A program made the position numbers and the translations under genes. A DNA stretch of 64,000 nt. It comes from Calliopum simillimum (lineage: Eukaryota > Arthropoda > Insecta > Diptera > Lauxaniidae). Within the stretch, counting starts at the first letter, position 1. The number at the start of each line of letters is the position of its first letter. Positions 32,124 through 43,983 of this stretch are shown one piece after another. Below the pieces are notes generated by a model that saw only the letters and a list, made by a program, of their open reading frames with translations, did not search any database and had not been told where the DNA came from. The DNA lies in the NCBI GenBank assembly GCA_951812925.1, contig OX638368.1, positions 152,878,492-152,942,491 of the forward strand, in the 5' to 3' direction.

Positions 32124-32619
32124 TATGACTAAAAGGAATGAACAACAATATCCGATGACGTATTTTGCAAAAAAAGTTCACGACTTATTTTTATTAAACA
32201 AATAGTTTTAATTGAAAATTTTATGTATGTCATTAAGAAGCTGAATATTGGTGAAAAAAATTTAGACCTCTAACATGATTTAATAATGCTGTGCGATTTT
32301 TTTTCTTTCGCAATATGCCATATGGCATAGATTTTATCCAAAGTTGCTAAAATTTCTCATTTGGTTTGGAAGAACTGCATTGGTTGGGAGGTGTTTTTAT
32401 TCATAAATCTGGTGTCTAATTCAAATAATTAAAATTTTCGAAGAATTAACTAATCCAGATGTTGGAAATAGCTTCCGTTTTTTAAGCAAAGGTCCTCGCT
32501 ATATAGTTATGCGTTAGAAATTGTCTATGTACGCGCACTTCCGGTTCCGATATACATATGCATTTCCTCGGACAGTAACCGACTCTGAAATCTTAAATAA
32601 TGTTTTAAATGTATTCTAG

Positions 32620-33460
32620 GCTTGTCTGAAAGTGATTTGAATCTATCCAAGCCTTATCCAGGAGAAATTATATGACTCTAATCTGGAAACCAAGTCACGG
32701 GGCTTATGAATGCAATGAAAACTCAGGTCCTGCCCCGTTTTGGCAAGAACTAGACTGAAATGCATTGGTCAGCCGTTTCTCAGTTCGTTAAAAGAACAAA
32801 AATTCACCAAGTGACATTAAAAGATTTGCTGTGTTGACAGGATCCTTCATTTTGGACAAACACCCAATTGAAAAGACCAGAGTTTATGAATAGACTTTAA
32901 TAAGAGAATAAGTGGTATCGCTATGGGCCCCTGCGATATATATGTGGCATTATTATTGCCACCTTAACCTAACCTTACTTTAGCCAAGAGAGGGGCATAA
33001 TATATTTCCAGAAGCCTTCTGCGAAGTGAACAACACCTTTAAAAATAACTTAATTCGGAAATGGGAGGAAAAAGCCTTATCTAGTGAGGACTCCAAGAAA
33101 AGTTCTTTCCTGCAGCAGACGAAAAGACTTTAGTATGATGGAAGCATTTTAAAACATCAGTAGAAAAAAAATAAAATCTACACTGAAACGATGAAGGTAT
33201 CCCTTAAAACGTGTAAAAGCCTCGACAACCCCGCAAACACAATACGAACTTTGACAGTTTTACGAGGCTTTCGATGATTCAATACGTTTTAAGACATAAC
33301 TTAAATGTCAAGTACTTATTTACTACCCAAAAAGATGGGCCCGGTATACAATGATGTCAAGAGGATTTGGAAGAAGCAGAGCATATGCTGTGTACTTACC
33401 CTGCAGTGATCAGACGACGAATTAAGTACCCAGGTTCCGGTTTTCTAATTCCACTGCAAA
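32620..33460 (+). pseudogene. Decayed LINE 3' end, RNase H-like and C-terminal segment
   Basis: Scattered readable pieces fit the RNase H and tail of I/R1-type retrotransposons. These are MTLIWKPSHGAYECNENSG near 32670 (compare the IWVPGHxGIxGNExAD block), KRFAVLTGSFILDKH near 32820, and EEAEHMLCTYPAVIRRRIK at about 33367-33425. They are separated by stops, shifts and at least one hairpin insertion (33195-33298). CTTAACCTAACC-type sequence near 32965 is also common in such elements. Confidence 0.45.
33195..33298. repeat. Hairpin MITE-like element, copy 2
   Basis: GGTATCCCTTAAAACGTG, then AAAAGCCTCGACAACC, pairs imperfectly with GACAGTTTTACGAGGCTTTC and CGTTTTAAGACATA. The arrangement and the words AAAGCCTCGA, TTTGACAGTTTTAC and ACGTTTT match the element at 16874-17006. 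Confidence 0.55.
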
Positions 33461-33914
33461 GACGAAATCTATAAACAATCTAGGGCTGTTCTGATTGGGA
33501 AAGAGGCTGTACAGAATATTTTTTAGATCGTGATGAAATTCATAGCCTTTAAAATAATAATAATCAATTAAGATGCTCATAACGATTCATTTGGGGAAAA
33601 TTTAGATGCCAAAGATAATTTATTGGATCGGAATGAGGTTGCACACCCATAATTTCAAAAAACCCTTTGAAGTTTGATTAATATGTAATGAATAAGAAAT
33701 CATGGAGCGCTCCAAGTTCAGAGTAATCAAAAAAATCCAAATTGTTTGCTCTTCTAGGATTAGGTGTAGGGTATTTCTTATTTGGCCTCGACCCATAATA
33801 TGGCAAAACACCTTTTTAAAATTTTTTTACTACAAAATCCTTAATATGATATGATTTGATATGATATTTATGCACAAAATCATTAGAATTATATTAAAAA
33901 TTTATATGTAATTT

Positions 33915-34202
33915 ATGATACTTTTATTACCTTTGAGTACATTTCATGCCATATGGCATGACTCCCAAAAACCACTTTTAAAACAAAAATTTTTAAAAAT
34001 TATTTTCAATTATGTATTGTTAACATGGCTCTTAGTAGTTAGAAAATGGACAGTAACGAATTTTAAAGTCAAAAGGAAAGAAAAAATTCCGAAAGGGTTA
34101 GCAAGAGCTATTAGTTTTATTAATAATATTAGCTCGGAAATCAATATAGATAGTGTTATTAGTAAAAATGCTTTAAAAGCTGCTTTAAATAATATATTGT
34201 GA
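33915..34202 (+). other. Open frame of unknown origin, 95 codons
   Basis: The last 55 codons look protein-like: KVKRKEKIPKGLARAISFIN, then INIDSVISKNALKAALNNIL before the stop. I do not recognise the family. The start is preceded by AT-rich DNA and the palindrome CATGCCATATGGCATG, which also occurs in part near 32310 and 30777. It could be the tail of an unrecognised transposon gene. Confidence 0.25.
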
Positions 34203-35079
34203 TATCTTTTTTATTAAATTCAATTGATCTTTGTCTAGTCTGTAAGAATTTATTCATAGACTGAATTACATAAATAAAATTGGGTTTTAAAACAAAATGT
34301 AAGCTTTAGCCAATAATCCGAACATAATATTATTCATTCAAAATATTAAATAAAATAAATTTATTTTAAAATAAACTCAATCATGCTATTTCTTTTTCCA
34401 TAGTTGTATAAGTGAAGTCTATTGTCAATTGTCTATTGTTTCATTTTGTGTTTTTTTACTTTCAACTTTCCGACTGATTCTGATTGCAACTTAAAACCAA
34501 CTATAGAATGATGTCTGTAAAATTAATTATTTCACCACTGAACAGTAATTTCGATGTGTATACGAAAATAAAACAGCCCTGCTTTCGCATTCGAAGTTCG
34601 AACTGTCAATCAGATTTTTACTATGTCAATTTTGTGAGAGCGTGAAACTTGGTAGTAGACGTTCGCTCACAGTGAAAAATTAAAAAATATTAACTAAATT
34701 GCAGTTTTAAGTGAAAATAAACTGTAACTAAGTAAAATTTAATATATGGGCTACCAATAAACAGTTCTATTGTTCGTTAAAAAAAAAAAATAAGGTGAAT
34801 TTTCACAAAAAGGAAAAAGGTCCGCTCCGCTGTTGCCAGAAAAAAAGTGAAGCAAACTGAAATAAAGCAAAATTGTGTAAAACAAAAGAGAAAAGTTTTG
34901 CGAAAAAATTAAGTTCCAAATAAAAGTAAAAAACAAACAAACGGTTGTTAGCGCTCCACCGCCAAACCCCACATACTCCACCGAGAATAATACCCAGTAA
35001 AGACAAAAGTGAAAAAAGAAAACAAAAGGAGCCTAGCGACTGACAAAGAATTTTAAATCGAAAGTTCATGAGGAAATGG

Positions 35080-35335
35080 GTGAAAGTCCTGAAGTATCGA
35101 AAAAAATCTTAAATATTGGAAAAGTCCAATATTATTGTAAAATTCCAAAAGCATCGAAATATATTGAAACACATACTAGAAATCGGTAAACATGCAAAAG
35201 TATCCAAAAACATACAAAATATCGGAAAAACTCAAAAAGTATTGAAAAACTTCTAAAATCGGTAAAAGTCCAAAAGTATTGAATTACATCCACAACATCG
35301 GTTAAATTGCAAAAGTGTCGAAAAATGTAGAAATA
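35080..35335. repeat. Degenerate tandem repeat, AAAAGTATCGAAAAAC-like
   Basis: A loose unit of about 20-35 bases recurs roughly ten times, combining CAAAAGTATYGAAA, AAAACATCGG and GTCCAAAA. The complementary flavour (TTTTTCGATAATTTC) is seen at 17075-17480, so the two arrays may be related in opposite orientation. Confidence 0.5.
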
Positions 35336-35339
35336 CATT

Positions 35340-35845
35340 TGGGGTGTCCCAGGAAACTTTCAATTAAAGCTTGTTGATTTTTCTCTTATATGCCTAAATA
35401 TTCTTCGTTTAGACTAGTTATGAAGCCTTCGGGTTTCCCATCAGTTAAGGCTAGTTGATATTCCGCAATAAATGTTTTTCCTCTAGTATACCTAAAATTT
35501 TTCGTTTTTACTATGAAGCCTTCGTGTAGCCTCCGGGAACTTTCGTGCATAGACAAAAATCGTCCCATACCTGAGATACACTGACTGCTAGATTTTTAGC
35601 TCAATTGGCCGAATAGTTTCTGAGTGATAATGCTTTACACACATACAGTCATGTTCCATACAAACTTCCACCTCCATTTTTGCCCCTTTAGGAATGATTT
35701 CAGGGATAAAAACTATCCAATGTTCTTCCTAGGTGCTCAAACTATCTTCGTACCAAATTTATACTAAATCGGCTCAGCGGTTTCGGCGTGAAAAAGTAAC
35801 AGACAGACAGAGTTACTTTCGAATGTATTATATTAGTATGGATGC
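35340..35845 (-). repeat. Dispersed repeat with tandem units, and a retroposon-like 3' segment
   Basis: 35340-35640 is the reverse complement of the repeat at 3352-3850: GCCTTCGGGTTTCCC, CCTCTAGTATACC, TGAGATACACTGACTGC and GTTTCTGAGTGAT all match. It is followed by a segment ending AAATCGGCTCAGCGGTTTCG, a GTGAAAAAGTAACAGACAGA stretch and TATTAGTATGGAT. From memory that ending is typical of RTE-type LINE or SINE 3' ends in insects. Whether the two parts are one element is unclear. Confidence 0.5.
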
Positions 35846-37859
35846 ATAGATATAACCAAAGAAGAGCGTGCGAATTTAACGTGACACATGTGCATATCGT
35901 AGTGTTAATACTACAACTAGACATCTACATTTTTGATGTTTTGAGTTAAGTACACATAAGCATGAAGAAAACACATATCAGTCTAATAAATTTTTTGAAA
36001 TCTAGTCCACATCCGATTTCAGAATCCTATAAAAAAATGAATTTCAAAAAACTTAAAACTTGAAAAAAAGCGCAAACTGTTTAGGCTATGATGACTACGT
36101 TTCATTAGTTCAATAGCTTTGAAAGAAATTTTAACAAATTGTGTATCCAAAAACTCTATTTCACATATTCTCGAACCACGAAAAGATCACCTTTCTACAA
36201 AAAGATATAATCTTAGTAGTAATACATTAGGGTGTATCGCGAAAAACTTTTTTTTGTAATTCAACAACGCAAGTGGATATAAAGCCACATATTTACCAAA
36301 AAAAATGTTGGTCGAATTGGAAAATGTTTAGATCTCCCAGAATGAACCTGGGACCTAAGTTTGACTTATTTTTTTTATCCAAAACGAAAATTTTATTTAT
36401 AATTTTTATTTTTAAGTTCAAAAATAAAAAGTTGAAAATGTCAATTATGACTAGAAAATAAAAAAAAAAATTTAATCTGACATTTAACTCTTATGCCTCC
36501 TGGAACGGGTCCAAAGTTTAATTAATTTTGTCAAAAGCGTAGATTTTAATTTTTTTTTTGTATTTTGAACATTGATACAAATGAAATTATTATTTTCAAG
36601 TACAAAATCATAAGCTAAGAACAATAGTTGAGCCATTTATTATGAAAGTGGAGCAAGTCCAAAATGAATGTCATACACATTATGTGCCATAATGATCGGT
36701 TATTGGACCGATATCATTTTTTCAACTTTTAGTGAAAACAGAGATCAATTTTATTCATTTCTAACAAATTATCAGCCAATTCACATTACGACACTACTTT
36801 TACGTCGTTTTGGATCATATTAATAACCCATATGAGCCGGTTATTTTGAAAGTGGCCTAAGTCCATTTTCAAAAAAAAAAAAATTGAGTTAGCTGCTATA
36901 CTAGTTACATTTTAACGTTATCTTTTCATTCTGAAACAAATTGTAACTAATATACATAGTAAAATTCATGAAGATTTTGTGTTATTAAAGGAATGTGGCT
37001 TAAAGTCGCGTTTTTTGGGGTTTCAAATGGATACGGAAAATATGATGCAATTATTTATGTTTTAGTGTTAATATGCTATTGTTAGGCTCCATTGAATATG
37101 GAATTTCAATATAGATTTAGCCTTTGCGCACCTACATTGCACCGATATGTTAGCAATTGTAATGCCATCGTATTAGATGATAGGGCTGATTCGACTTTGA
37201 TTGAAAAAATTTTCGATTTCAATTCTGGAAATCAAAACATATGATAGCAAAAATCTCGATTCGATTTAGTTTCAGTTGATATCGAATTATGTTTATATAT
37301 AATGGCAACTTTTTATCCACTTGCCCTTTTCAATTTCAAAAAAACATTTTCGTGATACATCCTTCTGGAACTAGTCCAAAATCGAAATGGAATGGGTCTT
37401 AAATCGAAAAATGTATCGTTAACTTTTTGAATTTGGAAAATCGTCTGACGATAGAATTTTCCAGAGCGACTATCGTTCTTAGATTCCATTTCCACAATTT
37501 TCTAAATTATAAATTGTTGAAATAACCACAAGCATGAACACTATAAATCTGTTCAATCTTATCATAAGGAGGTCTTCTTTCGTGCACAACCTTAAACATA
37601 ATACACATTTTTTTTTTGTTAAAAACATAAAACAAGATAAATAAAAAAAAAAAAAATGTTTGGGAAAAATTCAGTTTTTATTAAAAATTTTACCAAAAAA
37701 GTTGATTAAATCTATTCGTACATAAGATCTTTAAATTATCCGAATTATAGAGAGTTGCAAATGGGTAAAAGCAAATGACTATAAAAAAAAAAAAATTTCA
37801 AAATGTTGACTAGGGCTTTAAAAAGTTTGCCAATTAATTTCAAAACAAACTGAAAATCA
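35846..37859. other. Intergenic, no gene recognised
   Basis: AT-rich DNA. Words like GGAAYKRGTCCAAAATYGAA and GAAAGTGGMSYAAGTCC recur at 36500, 36650, 36850 and 37370, suggesting decayed repeats. No splice-supported exon is seen. Confidence 0.4.
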
Positions 37860-38520
37860 GGGAGCAGGCAAGTAACAGAGCGTCATCAATTGCGCATTGA
37901 AAACACACACTCTCTTCCGTAGTGCTACCATGCCATCTGTGATTATACTTCTCATACGGTGTGCTCCACCACCATTGCTGTTGTTTCCCTCAAAATACAA
38001 TCATAGAGTAGAGCATTGAGAGAGCGCTGCTGCGCATGAATGCTAAATGCCTTTGCTGGCTCACACACGCCCGCCTCTTTTGTGTTATGTATCTGAGTAG
38101 AGCTAACCGTTCACAACGAAATGATGCACAAGTATTTTGGCGACTTTGGAGCGAGCAACAAATGCGAATTTGACAGCTCCCACAGCAAATGTGCAAAAAA
38201 ATAAATTGTAGTATGAAAAAATTACATAAATAAAAAATCGAGGGCAAAAATTATATCGTAAAATAAAATCGGTGGTTATATCTGTTGTACATTATGATAA
38301 CTCAAGTTTAATATCGAAAATTGTGAAATGCTTTTGTGCTTTGTATTTAAAAATTTTGTGTATTATCGTCATCGTCGAATAAAAGAAAATTCGCATGCAG
38401 TCAGCCCCAGGCAATTTCAGCGGTAGGCAGGCGGCACGCCCTTGTATATTGAGTATACTGTGCCGATATTGTTGTAGTTGTTGTTGTTGTTATGGCTGGT
38501 ACAAGTGTGTGCAATTTCAA
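37860..38520 (+). promoter_or_regulatory. Possible promoter or 5' exon region of the PACS gene
   Basis: This stretch is noticeably more complex and GC-richer than its neighbours. It carries GAGAGAGCGC and GAGCGAGCAAC words and ends with a (GTT)n run at about 38471-38490. It lies 2.4-3 kb upstream of the PACS first coding exon in the same direction. No core promoter motif is decisive, so this is inference from composition only. Confidence 0.3.
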
Positions 38521-39752
38521 TTTATATCTATCGTGTTACTGGTTTTTTGTGAATGAAACAAAAAAAAAAAGACAATAACAAGAAAAAAGTACCGAAAAAG
38601 TTTTAGACTAAAATTAAATAGGTTGTAAAAGCTCCAAATAATTAAATAATTGCAATGAATTTAATGTTTTTTTTTTTAATTCAGATGAATTTGTTTTTAC
38701 CGAAAAATCATTTTCTGGCTTTATAAATATATAATTACTAATTTACATACAAATAGATAAACAAATTAAATAATAAAAAAATATTTAAAATTATTTTTAT
38801 AAAATCCGGTTGATTGCTTTTTTAAGCACGAATCATAATACCATTTTCGATGATGTCCATATCTAAAGTTTGCTGTGCCACCTGAAAATCCACTCGAGTA
38901 TTACCATATGGCTTCTTAATTCAACATCTTGTAAATCATAAGCCAATTCATTAATTATTTGAATTGTCATTGTTAGTAATGTCAACTCTCAGAACCTTTT
39001 CCACAACAAATTGATTTTTTTAAAATTTAATTTACACTTTTTCCCAATCAATTCAAACTTTTTCCAAATCAATTTAACCTTTCCTCTTTTAACACACTCT
39101 TGTGTTAAATCGACATGTTAACCTACATACACATCATTTGGAAAACATTATTTTGATTTAAAAAAGGTTATTTCGATTTGAAAAAAGTTTGAATTGATTT
39201 GGAAAAACTGATGAAATTAGTCTGGAAACGGTTTTACTTTGAGCAGAAATCCTGTATTTCTTAACGATATCAATATTGCTAGAAGTATGAAACAAAAATA
39301 AGGCGCAGCGAGGAATTCAGCGTTTTATTAAATTGGCCTGTGTCCCATTACAAAGTTAGTATAACATGTCGTATGAGTAACATTAAATCTTTAATCATAA
39401 ATCAATCCACCAAAACGATTTGTTCCACGTATTCTTCGTAACGGGAATTAAGTAAGATTTTATATAAAAACATTTGGATAATATTGTATAAAAACATTAT
39501 AAAAAGCTTTTTCCAAATGATGTTCATTATTTTGGTTGAATTTAAATTGTATAATTTAAAGTCAACCATTTTTAAACATTTTGCAAGTTCATTTCCGAAC
39601 GAAGTGTTTGATGCAAAGAGTTTATAATAACTTGTTTTTCAAGCATTTTTTTTTAGATAAAATTTGTTTCATAAATATATTTATTTTATTCGACCTTCTA
39701 GTATTCTAATAAATTAATTCTTTGTTTTGACTATTAGGGCAAGTGTTGTTTA

Positions 39753-39865
39753 ACAGGTCATTCAATAAGTCCGTGGGATAAGTAAGAAAAAAAAAAAACA
39801 AAATAATAATGTAATAGTGAAGCCATGCTTCATCCATTGTCACATATCGACGATAGAATTAGAAT
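39753..39865 (-). mobile_element. Mariner-like remnant
   Basis: ACAGGTCATTCAATAAGTCC, preceded by TA, resembles an irritans-type mariner terminus. Nearby, the minus strand at 39825-39855 reads RYVTMDEAWLH, matching the first-aspartate block (VTxDExWxHH) of mariner transposase. Only this short piece remains, so it is an internally deleted copy. Confidence 0.5.
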
Positions 39866-40354
39866 TAATTTATTAAAATTTGTATCTTTAAATATTCAAA
39901 ATACCAATAAAAAAAATTATTGACTTGAATATTTTGAAATTCGTAAAGTTGAAAGCATTTTTAAATTTCTCTACTCTCTAAGGAAAAGAAAAGCCCCAAA
40001 AACTATATTTTAGGCTCTGACGGTGTATTAGACTAATAAATATAATGTTTCCATTTAATCAAATTATTTTATGAATGAAAACTGTGTACACTAGGTTACT
40101 TCTGTGTATGGCAATTAAGGACATTTTTCGAAAAGTATTACCAAAAAAACTTTCTAAAAATAGGAACTCCAAATACCTGTCCATTGAATTGCGAGCGATA
40201 GAATTTTATTCGCAAAATCAAGTTAAACTATAAGGGGTGTTGCGTTAAAATAAAACAAAAGTAAAGTCGGTAGCATTGCACTATACTTAAGCTCAGTAGA
40301 CAAATCAAATCTGACAACCGTTTTTAAAAATAACAGTAAAAAACCCTCGATAAA

Positions 40355-40631
40355 AATAATATCAGTGATTCGGCTTTTGACATTACTCGTGAGATTAATG
40401 CGTTTTTCTTGAAAAATAATTCAATAGTGGTAGCCGCACTAAAAGAAAACATGAAGATATCTGGAAAAATTATGAATGCATAAAAAAGATAGAAAATTGT
40501 ATTCCAAGCATGCCAGATAGAATTAAGGCTGTTTTAAAAAATAAAAAATCATTAATAGTCAAAGCACAACAAAAGCAAATTATGCCTGCCGGAAAAAAAC
40601 GATTACTACGACTAATTCTTTTTTTTTATTA
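40355..40631 (+). pseudogene. Unidentified coding-like remnant
   Basis: One frame reads DSAFDITREINAFFLKNNS. After a one-base shift it continues RTKRKHEDIWKNYECIKKIE, NCIPSMPDRIKAVLKNKKSL and QIMPAGKKRLLRLIL to TAA. The amino-acid texture is that of a real protein, but there is no start and I do not know the family. It ends about 250 bp upstream of the PACS first coding exon. Confidence 0.35.
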
Positions 40632-40885
40632 ATTTAAATCACATATGCATTTCTTGTTTTACAGTTAAATAAACAAAAACGATTATTTGAATTCATCAAA
40701 AATATCATAAAAAAAATATAAAGGAAATTCCACCAACAAAACAATTACAAAAAACCATGTTGTTTAAAATGTGCAAATAACAAAGAATTTTTTCTTAAAT
40801 CGAAAAATCATTTCCAAAAAAAAGTAAAAATTCTTGTGTATTTTTCTGTGCTTGAAAGTGGTTCCAGAACCGAAAATTTGTCCAA

Positions 40886-41109
40886 ATGAAAATGGTAGAT
40901 AAATCATCCAAGTTGGATAAGTATGCAACGAATATGAGCGGCTCCGGTGGTGGAGCCGGTTGTAGCGGTCCAAACACTAGCAGCGGTTTTGTTGCTAACA
41001 ATGCAGCCGGTGGTGGATCACATGTGCAACATCAGAATGGGAAACCGGTACCAATGAAATTATTTGCTGCCTGGGAAGTTGATCGTACACCACCGAATTG
41101 TATACCGAG
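40886..41109 (+). CDS. KrT95D: PACS-family sorting adaptor (KrT95D orthologue), first coding exon
   Basis: Phosphofurin acidic cluster sorting proteins link furin-type cargo to adaptor complexes in the Golgi and endosomes. The exon encodes 74 codons plus two bases, ending at the donor GTAAGT (41110). Residues 1-50 are a Gly/Ser-rich linker. The last part, KPVPMKLFAAWEVDRTPPNC followed by IPR, is the beginning of the conserved furin-binding region of PACS1/PACS2 (KPVxMxLFAxWEVDRxxPxCxPR). The start at 40886 follows an in-frame TGA at 40853. A second ATG lies two codons on. The following exons, which would begin with LCSLTL-type sequence, are not found before the window ends. The symbol is from memory of the fly orthologue; the family is well supported. 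Confidence 0.85.
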
Positions 41110-41182
41110 GTAAGTTTGATTCTCAAAATCACTGTACACTTTTCCAATCTTTATTTTATAATAAATAGAATATATTGAATAT

Positions 41183-41555
41183 CTGGCCTGTTCCGTAATC
41201 CGTATGGTACTCACTACTTTTCATTTAGGATGAAAATGGTTGAGTCATACTATAAAAAGTATTATTTTTTTTCGTGGAGAATTACAGGTTCTACAAATAA
41301 CCTTGACTTACATTAACGAAAATATAACCGTTTAGGAAATATTTTTAAAAAACCACAAAAAAACGGAAAACTCGACTTTATGGAATATTTCCGAAATGGT
41401 TACTTTTTCGTAAATAGAAATCATTATTAGCTGTGGAACCTGCAACTCTCCACAAAAAAGATTCTGCTACTTTTTATCGTGTGACTTACCATTTTCATCA
41501 AAAAGCCTCCTAAGTGAAAAGTAGTTGAAACCACGCGAACTACGGAACAGACCAG
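41183..41555. mobile_element. MITE-like element just inside PACS intron 1
   Basis: CTGGCCTGTTCCGTAATCCG at the left is mirrored at the right (CGAACTACGGAACAGACCAG, ending 41555). The next inner part, ACTACTTTTCAYTTAGGA followed by GATGAAAATGG, also pairs. It is 373 bp with no coding capacity. A related terminus is seen at 2341-2360. It sits only about 70 bp after the splice donor. Confidence 0.7.
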
Positions 41556-43034
41556 TATGTTTGATTTTGAATTAAAATGAAAAAAAGCTGGCGAATCCAG
41601 AAGAAAATTAAATTGAATCAACATGCCAAAGCGTACCCAGTGGTTGCCACCTTAAACCTTTTAAATTATAAAAAAAAATATTTGAAAAAACTTCTTTGTG
41701 GTCCAAATTTTGTATGGATAAACCAAAAGTGTTAAAAAGTCAAGGTGTGCGTGACTTTTCTGAATCCTTGGATGCTGCTGATTACAAAAAGTGTTTTAGA
41801 ACCAAAAAAAAAAAAAAAAATTGCGTTTAGATATTCCGCAACGAGCTTGAAGGTACTTCTTAAGAAATTTTCGAGTTCTTGAGAACTTTTTTAAAATTTA
41901 ATCAAAAAGACAAGATATTTGAAAAAATTATATTGAACCTTTTTAGGAATTCTTTGAGCAATATTTTGGATTAACAATAATTAATTTACTCTTTCGAAAT
42001 TTTTTTTAGCAGCATTTTAAACTTAAAATTTTTTTAATTTTTTGAGGTACATATTTGCATGTTCAAGAGGCGATTTTTTCAAATTTTACTCTACCGAATT
42101 TTTTTTAAAATTTCTTTGCTTTTAGGCATTTATTTATCATAGAAATTCTAAGATAACTAAAAAAATAAATAAATCAAACAGAATTTAAAATAGTCATTTT
42201 CGATTTATTTGCTTATGCTTATGCCAAAACCGGCCTCAGAATTGCTCTATCTCGTACAGTTTCAGAGATATCCTAACCTAAAAATGCAAAAACACTTTTT
42301 TTGTTATTTTTGAAGCTATTATATCACGACATGTTAACTTTCAACCTGGTATTGTATTTACAAGAGACAGCATTTTTCTTTTAAACACAATTTAAATTGT
42401 ATTGTAAATTGTAAATCCGAAATATCGTAACTAAGCTGAAATAACGAAAAACGTGTTTTTTCAACTTTTTCAACTATTTAGGTTAGGTTATCTCCGAGAA
42501 TAAACAAGATACGGTATAATTTAAATTGAATTTTAAAGAAACAGACTGGCACTTTCAACCACTATACTATTTTTGTGGCTGAAAGTAACCTTGACTTGTA
42601 ATATCACTTTAAAAATAGCGAATACGGTGTTCTGTTATCATATCTGTTAACATATTTTGCCAAAAAAAAAAACATGAAGGGACAAGGTTTCGATTTTGAA
42701 AAGAATAATGTTTTACTCAGGAGATTGAGGACTAATGAAAAAAAGTGGTACCTTACGTCATCCCATTAAAATGTCTTATTTCAATGACCTGAAAATATAA
42801 ATATTAAATGTTTTTTTAAGTCCAATTTAATTATATTTGTTTTTAGTGAGTGAAAGTGTTACTAAAAACTTAGTTGTTAGGATCATTTTCAAGATAAATT
42901 AATGCCGAATCACAATAAGAAAAAAAATCTCTTCTTGAAAGTGCAGATATCTCAAAAAATTAACAAATTTTGAAGTTCAAAGTGCGGCTGAAAAAATTGG
43001 CAAAAAGTAAATTAATTATTTTTGATGTAGAATA

Positions 43035-43777
43035 CGTGGGCTGCTCGATATATTTCTGGCCAAGGCAACACTAATGTCAATAGCTAAAATCTGGCAACGC
43101 CATAATGAAGTTTGACATTTTTTAGCATAAAAGTACTCACAACGTTTTGATGTACAAGTGCTATTTGTTTTGTTTACAGTGAGTTAAGAAAATCAATTTT
43201 TCCATTGAAAATTTAAGCAATTGATAAATTATTGGGTTCCCAACGAGAACAAACGTTTTTTACAACTAATTGTTCATGCAAAATCGAATGTATTGGAATG
43301 GAACTAAAGCCCAAGGATGCCTCTATCTCACGGTATGTCACATGACGATCTTGCATTATTAGTTCACGCACGGTATCAATGTTCTCTGGCACAACAGACG
43401 TTTTTGGACGACCTTCACGGATTTCGTCTTTGAGCGAGCGTCGGCCACGATTGAATTCATTAAACCAGCTTTTCACAGTGCTATAGGATGGTGCTTCATC
43501 GCCATACAAAGATTTGAGTTCATCGATGCACTCTTGTCGTGATAATCCACGTGGAAAGTTGTGAAAAATGATCGCACGAAAATGTTCACGAGTTAATTCC
43601 ATTTTTTTGCCAAATTGTTTTTTTCAAGTCACTGTAAACAACACAAATGATGGTCGTACGTCAAAATGTTCTGAGTACGTTTATGCTAAAAAATATCAAA
43701 CTTTCCAATAGAAATGTCTGATTGTACCTGGCAACACTTAGTGTTGCCTAGGCCAGAAATATATCGAGCAGCCTACG
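43035..43777 (-). mobile_element. Internally deleted mariner element (743 bp)
   Basis: The terminal inverted repeats begin CGTGGGCTGCTCGATATATT at the left and, read inverted, CGTAGGCTGCTCGATATATT at the right. Similarity continues through TCTGGCC and AGGCAACACTAA. Both ends are flanked by TA (43033-43034, 43778-43779). The single gene on the minus strand retains only the N-terminal third of a transposase. Confidence 0.9.
43213..43602 (-). CDS. Mariner transposase, N-terminal DNA-binding part only (129 codons)
   Basis: The product begins MELTREHFRAIIFHNFPRGL and contains the first helix-turn-helix (QECIDELKSLYGDEAPSYST, then VKSWFNEFNRGRRSL). A linker (EIREGRPKTSVVPENIDTV) and the second helix-turn-helix (YREIEASLGFSSIPIHSIL) follow. 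This is the Mos1-type paired DNA-binding region. The D34D catalytic domain is gone and the frame ends soon after NLSIA. There are no stops within what remains and the ATG is intact, so it could make a DNA-binding protein without catalytic activity. It is not a host gene. Confidence 0.8.
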   Translation of the reverse strand: MELTREHFRAIIFHNFPRGLSRQECIDELKSLYGDEAPSYSTVKSWFNEFNRGRRSLKDEIREGRPKTSVVPENIDTVRELIMQDRHVTYREIEASLGFSSIPIHSILHEQLVVKNVCSRWEPNNLSIA

Positions 43778-43983
43778 TATTGCACAAAGAATTCTTAATA
43801 AGATTCAATTTAATTTGTCCAAATACCTTATCTTGTTCAAAAGATATAAGATTTAAATTGAAAAAAGTACTCAAAGGCTCAAAAATTCCTAAAAAAGCAC
43901 GTTCAAGCTCGTTGCGGAGTATCTAACCGCAATCCAAGGATTAAGAAAAGTCGCGCTTTCGGATTTTGTACCACTCTAATGTA

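Larger units (their letters stand above)
41690..43980. repeat. Pair of inverted repeat segments bounding about 2.3 kb
   Basis: The words GACTTTTCTGAATCCTTGGAT and TAGATATTCCGCAACGAGCTTGAA at 41750-41855 recur inverted at 43895-43960 with moderate divergence. An old, larger DNA element may therefore span this interval. Inside it, 42230-42600 resembles the foldback element at 52428-53391 (GAGATATCCTAACCTAAA, TTAGGTTAGGTTATCTCCGAG). The mariner derivative at 43035-43777 is inserted within it. Confidence 0.45.
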
